Shown: positions 6,524-12,357 of the stretch, piece after piece
How the letters are laid out: the number at the start of each line of letters is the position of its first letter
Position numbering within the stretch: the first letter of the stretch is position 1
Origin: Bacteroidota bacterium
Lineage (GTDB): Bacteria; Bacteroidota; Bacteroidia; Flavobacteriales_D; Crocinitomicaceae
Reading direction: 5' to 3'
NCBI GenBank assembly: GCA_024280195.1
Contig: JAJRQP010000151.1
Location: 1 to 12,357, forward strand
DNA length: 12,357 bases
The notes under the pieces: generated by a model
The model's input: only the letters and a program-made list of their open reading frames with translations
Database searches by the model: none
What the model was told of the DNA's origin: nothing
Program-made: the position numbers and the translations under genes

Positions 6524-7762
6524 ATGAAAGTAGAACTCATATCTATCGGAGATGAATTGCTAATCGGGCAAACAGTCAACACAAACGCTTCGTGGATTGG
6601 TGAGCAACTAGCAAAACGTGGTGTTGAGGTCGAAAATGCCGTCACAATCAAAGATGATAAACAGTCCATCATTTCTGCGTTAGATGTTGCTTTAAAGCGT
6701 TCTGAAGTTGTTATAATTACTGGAGGATTAGGTCCAACAAAAGACGATATTACTAAGAAAGTATTGACCAATTATTTCAAGACAGAATTAGTCATCAATG
6801 AAGAGGTTTTGACAAGGGTTCGTGGATTCTTCGAAATGAGAGGCAAAGAAATGTTGGACATTAATATTCAACAAGCAGCATTGCCGAAGTCTGCAACCAT
6901 TCTTCATAATCAAGTTGGAACGGCATCTGGAATGTGGTTTGAAGAAAAAGGAAAGGTGATTATTTCTCTTCCGGGAGTTCCTTATGAAATGAAACACCTT
7001 CTTTCTACACAAGGTTTTGACTTGTTGATGGGGAGATTTGGAGTCCAAGAATTGTACAACCAAACTATTCAATTTCAAGGAGTAGGAGAGTCTTACCTCG
7101 CGGATAAAATCAGTGACATCGAGGATGTTTTAGCAAAAAAGAATATCAAGTTAGCATACTTGCCATCAACGGGGATGTTGCGACTTCGTTTTACAGGCGC
7201 GTCTTCTGATGAGGTTAAGAAAACTATTTCAGAGACAATCAATGAGTTATACAATAGACTGCCAAAATATTTGTTTGGAGGTGAGGGAAAAGGATTGAGC
7301 GAGGTTGTCGGAGATTTATTGGTAGAAGAAAACGCAACCGTTGGTACAGTCGAAAGTTGTACAGGTGGAGCACTTGCCAAAGAGTTTGTTCAAATAGCTG
7401 GTTCGTCACGTTATTTCGAAGGAAGTATCGTGAGTTATTCAAATGAGTTAAAAGCAAGCATCGTTGGGGTAGAAGAGGATGTTTTAAAAGAATTTGGGGC
7501 CGTCAGCGAAGAGGTTGTCTTGCAAATGGCAAAGAATGGTCGCAAAAAATTAAATGTTGATTACTGCATCGCGACTTCTGGCATCGCAGGACCAACAGGT
7601 GGAACTGATGAAAAACCAGTAGGACTAGTTTGGATCGCTATCGCAGGACCAGAAATCACTAGAGCATTTCGTTTTCAATTTGGGAACCATCGCGGCAGGA
7701 ATATACAATCAACAGTTTTAACTGGGTTGAATCTTCTGAGATGCCAATTAATGGGGTTGTAG
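6524..7762 (+). CDS. cinA: CinA-family protein (molybdopterin-binding-like domain plus nicotinamide-nucleotide amidohydrolase domain)
   Basis: A full-length 412-residue two-domain CinA protein. The N-terminal COG1058/MoCF-like domain (about residues 1-170) shows SIGDELLIGQTVNTN with Asp10 and GGLGPTKDD at 67-75; in characterised relatives this domain hydrolyses ADP-ribose. The C-terminal PncC-type domain (about 255-412) carries ESCTGG at 277-282, SYSNELKA, and SGIAGPTGG starting at Ser352. In relatives it deamidates nicotinamide mononucleotide to nicotinic acid mononucleotide, recycling the by-product of DNA ligase. Both sites look complete, so a role in NAD salvage is likely; a competence role is only inherited from the name. 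The start at 6524 gives the family's usual N-terminus. Its position before rpmB, rpmG and ftsY is, from memory, a conserved order in Bacteroidota. Confidence 0.95.
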   Translation: MKVELISIGDELLIGQTVNTNASWIGEQLAKRGVEVENAVTIKDDKQSIISALDVALKRSEVVIITGGLGPTKDDITKKVLTNYFKTELVINEEVLTRVRGFFEMRGKEMLDINIQQAALPKSATILHNQVGTASGMWFEEKGKVIISLPGVPYEMKHLLSTQGFDLLMGRFGVQELYNQTIQFQGVGESYLADKISDIEDVLAKKNIKLAYLPSTGMLRLRFTGASSDEVKKTISETINELYNRLPKYLFGGEGKGLSEVVGDLLVEENATVGTVESCTGGALAKEFVQIAGSSRYFEGSIVSYSNELKASIVGVEEDVLKEFGAVSEEVVLQMAKNGRKKLNVDYCIATSGIAGPTGGTDEKPVGLVWIAIAGPEITRAFRFQFGNHRGRNIQSTVLTGLNLLRCQLMGL

Positions 7763-7914
7763 TTTGTTGTTGATTTAGATTATTTCGGAATAATCATCTT
7801 CAAATTTAATAATAACTAACTTTAATCTTCTAATAATCCATAATTCTAACAAAAGTCTACTTCTATAATCAATAATTATAACAAGGATATACTTCCTATT
7901 CAGCTTAAAAGCAC

Positions 7915-7922
7915 TATATTTG
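7915..7922 (+). promoter_or_regulatory. Distal candidate -7 box for the rpmB operon
   Basis: TATATTTG matches TAnnTTTG exactly. It lies 118 bases before the rpmB start, so it would give a leader of roughly 110 bases. No clear -33 element is seen about 19 bases upstream. Confidence 0.45.
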
Positions 7923-7973
7923 TCCCTCGATTGAAAAGAATCATCGAATTTCCGAAAAAAAGTATTCATTTAC

Positions 7974-8004
7974 TTGGTGCTTTCTGAAATAAATGGTTTC
8001 TTTG
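7974..8004 (+). promoter_or_regulatory. Proximal candidate promoter for the rpmB operon
   Basis: TTG at 7974-7976, then a 20-base spacer, then TTTCTTTG at 7997-8004, which differs from TAnnTTTG only at the second base. Spacing fits the Bacteroidota -33/-7 arrangement, and it would leave a leader of about 30 bases before rpmB. It is the better-spaced of the two candidates. Confidence 0.5.
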
Positions 8005-8040
8005 CACCCGCTTTTATAATAAGTATATAAAAATATAGAG

Positions 8041-8277
8041 ATGTCAAGAGTTTGTCAAATCACAGGTAAGTCAGTAATGGTAGGGAACAATGTTTCTCAC
8101 TCAATGCGTAAGACTAAACGTAAGTTCTACCCGAACTTAATTACAAAGAAATTTTTCATTCCAGAAGAGAATGAATACATCACGTTGAAGATTTCTACTT
8201 CTGCGTTGAGAACTATTAACAAGAAAGGAATTGCTGTTTGCGTGAAAGAAGCAAGAGCAAAAGGGTTTATTAAGTAA
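8041..8277 (+). CDS. rpmB: Large-subunit ribosomal protein bL28
   Basis: A 78-residue basic protein of the large ribosomal subunit. It begins with the family signature MSRVCQITGKSVMVGNNVSH (residues 1-20) followed by KTKRKFYPNL, and ends in ALRTINKKGI followed by a short basic tail. The length is normal. The start is fixed by the signature; upstream bases are A-rich rather than Shine-Dalgarno-like. It heads a tight ribosomal mini-operon with rpmG 47 bases downstream and a DUF4295 gene after that. It probably uses the promoters at 7915 and 7974. Confidence 0.98.
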   Translation: MSRVCQITGKSVMVGNNVSHSMRKTKRKFYPNLITKKFFIPEENEYITLKISTSALRTINKKGIAVCVKEARAKGFIK

Positions 8278-8324
8278 ATGCACTTTCTCCCATTGTGAAA
8301 TGGTAGCGAAAAACAAGAAAGAAA

Positions 8325-8507
8325 ATGGCAAAGAAAGGAAATAGAGTTCAAGTTATTCTAGAGTGCACAGAGCACAAAGATTCTGGAAAACCTGGAACAT
8401 CTCGTTACATTACAACGAAGAATAGAAAAAATACTCCTGATAGATTGGAGATTAAGAAGTTTAACCCAATTTTGAAGCGTAATACGATTCATAAAGAAAT
8501 TAAATAA
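8325..8507 (+). CDS. rpmG: Large-subunit ribosomal protein bL33
   Basis: A 60-residue basic large-subunit protein. The L33 pattern is clear: MAKKGNRVQVILECTEHK at the start, then TSRYITTKNRKNTPDRLEIKK and KFNPILKRNTIHKE. Only one cysteine (in LECTEH) remains, so this is the zinc-free form without the paired CxxC motifs of zinc-binding L33. It sits between rpmB and the DUF4295 gene, separated from the latter by 9 bases, and is surely in the same transcript. Confidence 0.97.
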   Translation: MAKKGNRVQVILECTEHKDSGKPGTSRYITTKNRKNTPDRLEIKKFNPILKRNTIHKEIK

Positions 8508-8516
8508 CTTTAAGAG

Positions 8517-8669
8517 ATGGCAAAGAAAGTAGTAGCATCCTTACAGAAAGGTGGGGGTAAAGAGCATACGAAAGTAATCAAAATGGTAAAGTCTGAAAAA
8601 GGATCTTATACATTTAAAGAAGAAATTGTACACCAAAAGAAAGTAGCTGAGTGGTTCACAAAGAACTAG
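8517..8669 (+). CDS. DUF4295 small basic protein, probable Bacteroidota-specific ribosomal protein (bL38)
   Basis: A 50-residue reading frame, too short for many gene finders. It begins MAKKVVASLQKGGGKEHTK, continues KMVKSEKGSYTFKEEIV and ends VAEWFTKN, with TAG at 8667-8669. This matches what I recall of DUF4295, a family found after rpmG in Bacteroidota. I also recall that a structure of a Bacteroidota ribosome contained an additional small large-subunit protein named bL38 and assigned to this family; that link is from memory. The sequence is lysine-rich, lacks a signal peptide and starts MAKK like many ribosomal proteins. Position 9 bases after rpmG and just before a terminator makes it the last gene of the ribosomal mini-operon. 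Confidence 0.88.
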   Translation: MAKKVVASLQKGGGKEHTKVIKMVKSEKGSYTFKEEIVHQKKVAEWFTKN

Positions 8670-8694
8670 TCAATACTTTTTATGATATTAATAT

Positions 8695-8724
8695 AAGCTT
8701 CTGCCAACGGTAGAAGCTTTTGTT
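8695..8724 (+). terminator. Rho-independent terminator of the rpmB-rpmG-DUF4295 operon
   Basis: AAGCTTCTGCC (8695-8705) pairs with GGTAGAAGCTT (8709-8719) in an 11-base-pair stem with a single G-T pair and a three-base loop AAC. TTTGTTGTTT follows. It is the strongest hairpin I see in the window. Its T-rich tail lies only about 10 bases before the ftsY start. Confidence 0.8.
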
Positions 8725-8734
8725 GTTTAAAATT

Positions 8735-9688
8735 ATGGCACTATTTAACCTCTTCTCAAAGAAGAAAAAGGAAACACTGGATAAAGGATTAGAGAAAACA
8801 AAACAAAGTTTTTTTAATAAACTCTCACGTACCATTGTTGGTAAGTCGAAAGTTGATGCTGAGGTTTTGGATAACCTCGAAGAGGTATTAATCACTTCTG
8901 ATGTTGGGGTTGAGACAACTTTAAAAATCATCGATAAGATTGAAGAGCGTGTTTCTAAAGATAAATTTGTTGGTACGGATGAACTGAACACAATTTTAAA
9001 AGAAGAAATCACTTCTTTACTGGAAGAAAATCACTCTGATTCAACAGTTGGTTTTGATGTTCCCTGGCACGCAGCAGGTCCGCATGTGATAATGGTGGTT
9101 GGTGTGAATGGTGTCGGAAAAACAACGACCATTGGAAAGTTGGCGCACCAATTTAAAGCGGCAGGAAAGAAGGTGGTCTTAGGTGCGTCAGATACGTTTA
9201 GAGCTGCTGCTGTTGATCAATTGATTCTGTGGGCAGAAAGAGTAGGTGTGCCGATTGTGCAACAAGGAATGGATGCAGATCCTGCTTCAGTGGCTTTTGA
9301 TGCTTTGCAATCTGCCAAATCTCAAGAAGCTGATGTCGTAATTATCGATACTGCTGGACGTTTGCATAATAAGGTTAATCTTATGAATGAATTGAGCAAA
9401 ATAAAACGGGTGATGGATAAAGTTATTCCAGGTGCTCCTCACGAGATTTTATTGGTGCTTGATGGCTCAACAGGGCAGAATGCTTTTGAACAAGCAAAAC
9501 AATTCTCTTTAGCAACAGACATTAATGCATTGGCGGTGACTAAATTAGACGGAACTGCAAAAGGTGGTGTTGTTATTGGAATCTCAGATCAAATGAAAAT
9601 TCCAGTAAAATATATTGGAGTTGGTGAAGGTGTGGATGATTTGCAAGCTTTCGATAGAGTGGAGTTTGTGGATTCACTTTTCTCATAA
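8735..9688 (+). CDS. ftsY: Signal recognition particle receptor FtsY
   Basis: SRP-receptor GTPase that docks ribosome-nascent chain-SRP complexes at the inner membrane. From ATG 8735 it is 317 residues. A short lysine-rich N-terminus (MALFNLFSKKKKETLDKG) stands in for the long acidic A domain of enterobacteria and probably aids membrane contact. The N domain (about 20-105) is helical. The G domain has GVNGVGKTTT at 123-132, DTFRAAA, DTAGR at 205-209 and TKLDGTAKGG starting at Thr269. The ending GVGEGVDDLQAFDRVEFVDSLF is typical. The frame could be extended five codons upstream to a TTG at 8720, but that lies in the terminator tail and gives no family similarity, so I reject it. No clear promoter lies between terminator and start, so it may depend on read-through. 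Confidence 0.97.
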   Translation: MALFNLFSKKKKETLDKGLEKTKQSFFNKLSRTIVGKSKVDAEVLDNLEEVLITSDVGVETTLKIIDKIEERVSKDKFVGTDELNTILKEEITSLLEENHSDSTVGFDVPWHAAGPHVIMVVGVNGVGKTTTIGKLAHQFKAAGKKVVLGASDTFRAAAVDQLILWAERVGVPIVQQGMDADPASVAFDALQSAKSQEADVVIIDTAGRLHNKVNLMNELSKIKRVMDKVIPGAPHEILLVLDGSTGQNAFEQAKQFSLATDINALAVTKLDGTAKGGVVIGISDQMKIPVKYIGVGEGVDDLQAFDRVEFVDSLFS

Positions 9689-9711
9689 TTAGTTTCTTGT
9701 TGTTTACCTAT

Positions 9712-9761
9712 TAGTTTTGTTGGCTAGTCGAATTTAATGTATTGATAATGCGATAAATTTG
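9712..9761 (+). promoter_or_regulatory. Two candidate -7 boxes upstream of the metalloprotease
   Basis: TAGTTTTG at 9712-9719 and TAAATTTG at 9754-9761 both match TAnnTTTG. The second would give a leader of about 50 bases. Neither has a clear -33 element at the right distance. The spacer of 130 bases after ftsY has no convincing terminator, so independent transcription of the protease is likely but not certain. Confidence 0.4.
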
Positions 9762-9818
9762 GGTTGCGTTTGTTTTTTTGATAGATTGCCTGCCTAAACT
9801 GTTAAAATTATTTAAACT

Positions 9819-12357
9819 ATGAATTCTTTCAAAAGATCGGTTTTCCACAATTTATTGTGGGGATTCGTTATGTTAATGTCATCCATAACGTTATATGGAC
9901 AATCAATTCAAATTAACAAAACTCCTTATCAAGATCAGCTGACTTATAAGTCAACAATTGGACCGGATGGATATGTTCGTTGTGGAACTATGGAGGCCGA
10001 TTCTTTATTAAGAGCGACGCATTCAAATATGCCTTCTTTGCATGAAGAAGAAATGTGGTTGCAAAATAGAATATTGGAATTTAAGGTTGAGCAACAAGCA
10101 AAAGTTGCTGCAGGACTTCCAAAAGCTACAATTCTTACGATACCTATGGTTGTTCACGTTATTCATAACGGAGATGTTTATGGTGTGAATGAAAACATTT
10201 TAGATGAACAGGTCCTGTCTCAAGTTCAGGTTCTTAATGAGGACTACAGAAAAATGGCAGGGACAAATGGTTTTAATACTCACCCGGCTGGAGCTGATGT
10301 CCAAATTGAATTTTGTATGGCATTAGTCGACCCTAACGGTAATTCTACGAACGGTATTGACAGAGTTAATTATGGAACTGCTAGTTTTACAGGGCAAGCA
10401 GATGTAAATGCAATGAAACCTTCGACTCAATGGGATCCTACGCAGTACATGAATATGTGGACTGTTAACTATGGTGGGTCAGGATTACTCGGCTTTGCAC
10501 AATTTCCAGACAACTCTGGGTTAGCAGGACTTGGTGCAAGTGGTGGAAGTGCAAACACAGATGGTGTTGTTGCTGATTATCGTGCTTTCGGCTCTTCTCA
10601 AATTTTCGCTGGTGGTAATTATAACCCAACTTATGACTTAGGGAGAACTATGACTCATGAAGTTGGGCATTGGTTAGGATTGAGGCATATTTGGGGAGAC
10701 GCAACTTGTGGTGATGATTTTTGTGCAGATACACCACAGTCTACAACTTCTAATTATGGTTGCCCTAATATTACTACTTGTGATGGTGTAAAAGATATGG
10801 TTGAAAATTATATGGATTATACCGATGATCCGTGTATGAATATATTTACACTTGATCAGAAAACAAGAATAAGAACTGTAATGAGTGTTTCTCCAAGACG
10901 AGCGAGTCTTGCAAGTTCAACAGTTTGTACACCTCCAATAGCTGATGATGCAGGAATTTTATCAATTGTTTCTCCCTCAGGGACTATTTGTGGAACGAGC
11001 TTCACACCTGTTGTTACTTTGAAAAACTTTGGAAATAATACAATTACATCAGTTACTATCAATTACGATATAGATGGTGGAGCAAACCAAACTTTTAATT
11101 GGACAGGATCTTTAGCGTCTTTGGCAACTATAAATGTTATACTTCCGGGTATGACATCTACTGGAGGTGCTCATGTTTTTAATTCATCAACTTCTCTTCC
11201 TAATGGTAACGCTGATGGTAATTCTACAAATGACGCAGGTTCTTCTAGTTTTACATTGTCTACAGCCGCAGGTGTTGTTTTACCAATTGCAGAAGGATTT
11301 ATTGGGACAACGTTTGCTCCAGTTGGCTGGACAGTGAATAATGTTGGAACAGCTGACACTTGGGTTAGAAATGGAGGACAAGGCAATACGCCTACAGCAG
11401 GTAATTCTGCAATGATAGATAACTACACGAATGATTTTAGAGGTTCTAATGATGAATTAATTATGCCAAAGTCTGATTTAACTGGACTTTCTTCTGCTCA
11501 ATTGCAATTTGATGTGGCGTATGCAAGATACGATGCTAGTTTTAATGATCAGTTGGACGTTATGGTCTCCACTGATTGCGGTCAAACTTACACAACTGTC
11601 TATTCTAAAGCGAGTAGTGTTCTAGCAACTGACCCGGATCAAACTGGTCAATATTCAGCACCTGCAACTTGGAGGACGGATGTTGTAGATATGACTCCAT
11701 ATATTGGGAACAACAGTGTTGATATTAAGTTTGTGAATGTTTCAGGTTATGGTCAGAATTTGTATTTAGATAATGTGAATTTAACAGGAGTTTCATCTTC
11801 TGCAACTGTTAGTTTTTCATCAAATCCTAATCCTGTTTGCGTTGGGTCAACAATAACTTATACAGATGCTTCTACAGGAGCAACATCTTGGGCTTGGGGT
11901 TTTGGTGTAGGAGCTACTCCTGCAACGGCAACTGGAATAGGACCTCATACTGTGACTTATTCTTCTGCAGGAACCAAAACTGTAGTTCTTACAATTAATG
12001 GGGGAGCAACTTCTTCATCTCAAAATATTACAGTAAATCCTATTCCATCTGCTCCAACAGTAACTGTTGCAGATAACTGTGGTTCTTCTACGTTAACTGC
12101 AACAGGAACAGGTTTACTATGGTCAACAGGAGAAACAACTTCTTCAATCACAGTAACAACAGGCGGAACTTATACAGTCACTCAAACAGTTTCAGCTTGT
12201 ACCAGTACAAATGGTTCAGGAACAGCAAATCCAATAGCTATTCCGTCTGCACCAACAGTAACAGTTTCAGATAATTGTGGTTCTTCTACATTAACTGCAA
12301 TAGGAAGTAACTTGTTATGGTCAACAGGAGAAACAACTTCTTCAATCACAGTAACAA
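9819..12357 (+). CDS. Secreted M43-family zinc metalloprotease with CARDB-like, jelly-roll, PKD and tandem Ig-like repeats (runs off right edge)
   Basis: The frame from ATG 9819 is open for 846 codons to the window end. Residues 1-27 are a signal peptide (basic start, hydrophobic core, LYG before Gln28). Residues 108-370 form the pappalysin-type M43 protease: HEVGHWLGLRH supplies zinc ligands His280, His284, His290 and catalytic Glu281. NYMDYTDD gives the Met-turn at Met332, and the cysteines around CADTP and YGCPN fit relatives such as ulilysin. Then come a CARDB-like domain (371-485), a MAM/choice-of-anchor-J-like jelly roll (488-657, ending LYLDNVNLTG), a PKD domain (661-742, WAWGFGVGATP and YSSAGTKTV) and 66-residue cysteine-paired repeats from 743. 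This architecture is typical of type IX secretion cargo; the C-terminal sorting domain would be beyond the window. Likely a surface or released protease acting on external protein; substrate unknown. Confidence 0.92.
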   Translation, partial: MNSFKRSVFHNLLWGFVMLMSSITLYGQSIQINKTPYQDQLTYKSTIGPDGYVRCGTMEADSLLRATHSNMPSLHEEEMWLQNRILEFKVEQQAKVAAGLPKATILTIPMVVHVIHNGDVYGVNENILDEQVLSQVQVLNEDYRKMAGTNGFNTHPAGADVQIEFCMALVDPNGNSTNGIDRVNYGTASFTGQADVNAMKPSTQWDPTQYMNMWTVNYGGSGLLGFAQFPDNSGLAGLGASGGSANTDGVVADYRAFGSSQIFAGGNYNPTYDLGRTMTHEVGHWLGLRHIWGDATCGDDFCADTPQSTTSNYGCPNITTCDGVKDMVENYMDYTDDPCMNIFTLDQKTRIRTVMSVSPRRASLASSTVCTPPIADDAGILSIVSPSGTICGTSFTPVVTLKNFGNNTITSVTINYDIDGGANQTFNWTGSLASLATINVILPGMTSTGGAHVFNSSTSLPNGNADGNSTNDAGSSSFTLSTAAGVVLPIAEGFIGTTFAPVGWTVNNVGTADTWVRNGGQGNTPTAGNSAMIDNYTNDFRGSNDELIMPKSDLTGLSSAQLQFDVAYARYDASFNDQLDVMVSTDCGQTYTTVYSKASSVLATDPDQTGQYSAPATWRTDVVDMTPYIGNNSVDIKFVNVSGYGQNLYLDNVNLTGVSSSATVSFSSNPNPVCVGSTITYTDASTGATSWAWGFGVGATPATATGIGPHTVTYSSAGTKTVVLTINGGATSSSQNITVNPIPSAPTVTVADNCGSSTLTATGTGLLWSTGETTSSITVTTGGTYTVTQTVSACTSTNGSGTANPIAIPSAPTVTVSDNCGSSTLTAIGSNLLWSTGETTSSITVT
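12045..12357 (+). repeat. Tandem 198-base (66-residue) coding repeats in the protease
   Basis: A first unit at 12045-12242 begins PSAPTVTVADNCGSS. A second begins at 12243 with PSAPTVTVSDNCGSS and is cut by the window edge after 115 bases. By hand count about 101 of those 115 bases match, and the last 40 visible bases (ending in the SITVT segment) are identical. Each complete unit holds two cysteines (DNCGSS and SACTST), a likely disulfide of a small Ig-like module. Confidence 0.85.

Larger units (their letters stand above)
7763..8040. other. AT-rich cinA-rpmB spacer with promoters and leader
   Basis: No gene is supported; a minus-strand open frame here is AT-rich, lacks family features and crosses the likely promoter. 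The left part (7763-7914) is very AT-rich, with a weak 7-base-pair hairpin at 7778-7795 (GATTATT, loop TCGG, AATAATC) that could end cinA transcripts. The right part holds two candidate promoters and the rpmB leader. Confidence 0.6.

Noticed and set aside
7775..7969. Minus-strand open frame of 64 codons in the cinA-rpmB spacer
   Set aside because: AT-rich low-complexity translation, no recognisable family, and it spans the plus-strand -7 box at 7915; best explained as chance.
8720..8734. TTG at 8720 as an upstream start for ftsY
   Set aside because: It falls in the T-rich tail of the terminator hairpin and adds residues with no similarity to FtsY; ATG at 8735 gives the normal N-terminus.
10856..11386. 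Two minus-strand open frames inside the metalloprotease gene
   Set aside because: They are antisense shadows of a clearly coding plus-strand frame with recognisable domains; no promoter or family supports them.
1..12357. Search by eye for CRISPR arrays, tRNAs, transposases, toxin-antitoxin pairs or phage genes
   Set aside because: No regularly spaced identical repeats, cloverleaf-like segments or matching protein families were seen; nearly all coding space is taken by identified genes.

Overview
The window looks like a chromosomal segment of an AT-rich member of the Bacteroidota, probably a flavobacterium-like marine or aquatic lineage. Four things point there. One is the fused lpxC-fabZ gene. 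Another is the order cinA, rpmB, rpmG, DUF4295 small protein, ftsY. The start codons lack Shine-Dalgarno sequences, and several genes have TAnnTTTG-type -7 promoter boxes. Finally there is a multidomain secreted metalloprotease of the kind usually exported by the type IX secretion system. Genus or species cannot be read from the sequence alone.

Layout. Bases 1-1341 (minus strand) hold a nucleotide-sugar epimerase/dehydratase and, five bases behind it, the N-terminal part of glyA, which runs off the left edge. A 146-base divergent promoter region (1342-1487) separates them from a plus-strand lipid A cluster: lpxD, lpxC-fabZ fusion and lpxA (1488-4708), tightly packed with a 3-base gap and then an ATGA overlap. 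After a repeat-rich spacer comes an RlmD/RumA-type rRNA m5U methyltransferase (4806-6245) that lacks the usual iron-sulfur cysteines. A 278-base spacer (6246-6523) holds a hairpin and what may be a degenerate dispersed repeat.

Next is cinA (6524-7762), a second 278-base spacer with two candidate promoters, then the ribosomal mini-operon rpmB (L28), rpmG (L33) and a 50-residue DUF4295 protein that is too short for usual ORF cut-offs. A strong hairpin terminator (8695-8724) follows, only 10 bases before the ftsY start. The window ends in a large secreted M43-family zinc metalloprotease (9819 to beyond 12357) with a signal peptide, a complete HExxHxxGxxH site and a C-terminal train of adhesion-like domains. 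These end in near-identical 198-base repeats that continue past the edge.

How the genes work together. LpxA, LpxC and LpxD are the first, second and third enzymes of lipid A synthesis, and FabZ works on the same 3-hydroxyacyl-ACP pool, so the cluster controls the split between outer-membrane lipid A and phospholipid. rpmB, rpmG, the DUF4295 gene and ftsY link ribosome assembly to membrane targeting of translation. The rest is housekeeping, except the protease, which looks like accessory, surface-directed cargo. I see no CRISPR array, complete insertion sequence, tRNA, rRNA, phage or defence module. The most unusual items are the cysteine-free RlmD homologue, the intergenic repeat elements and the expanding repeats in the protease. 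I found no convincing new multi-gene system.
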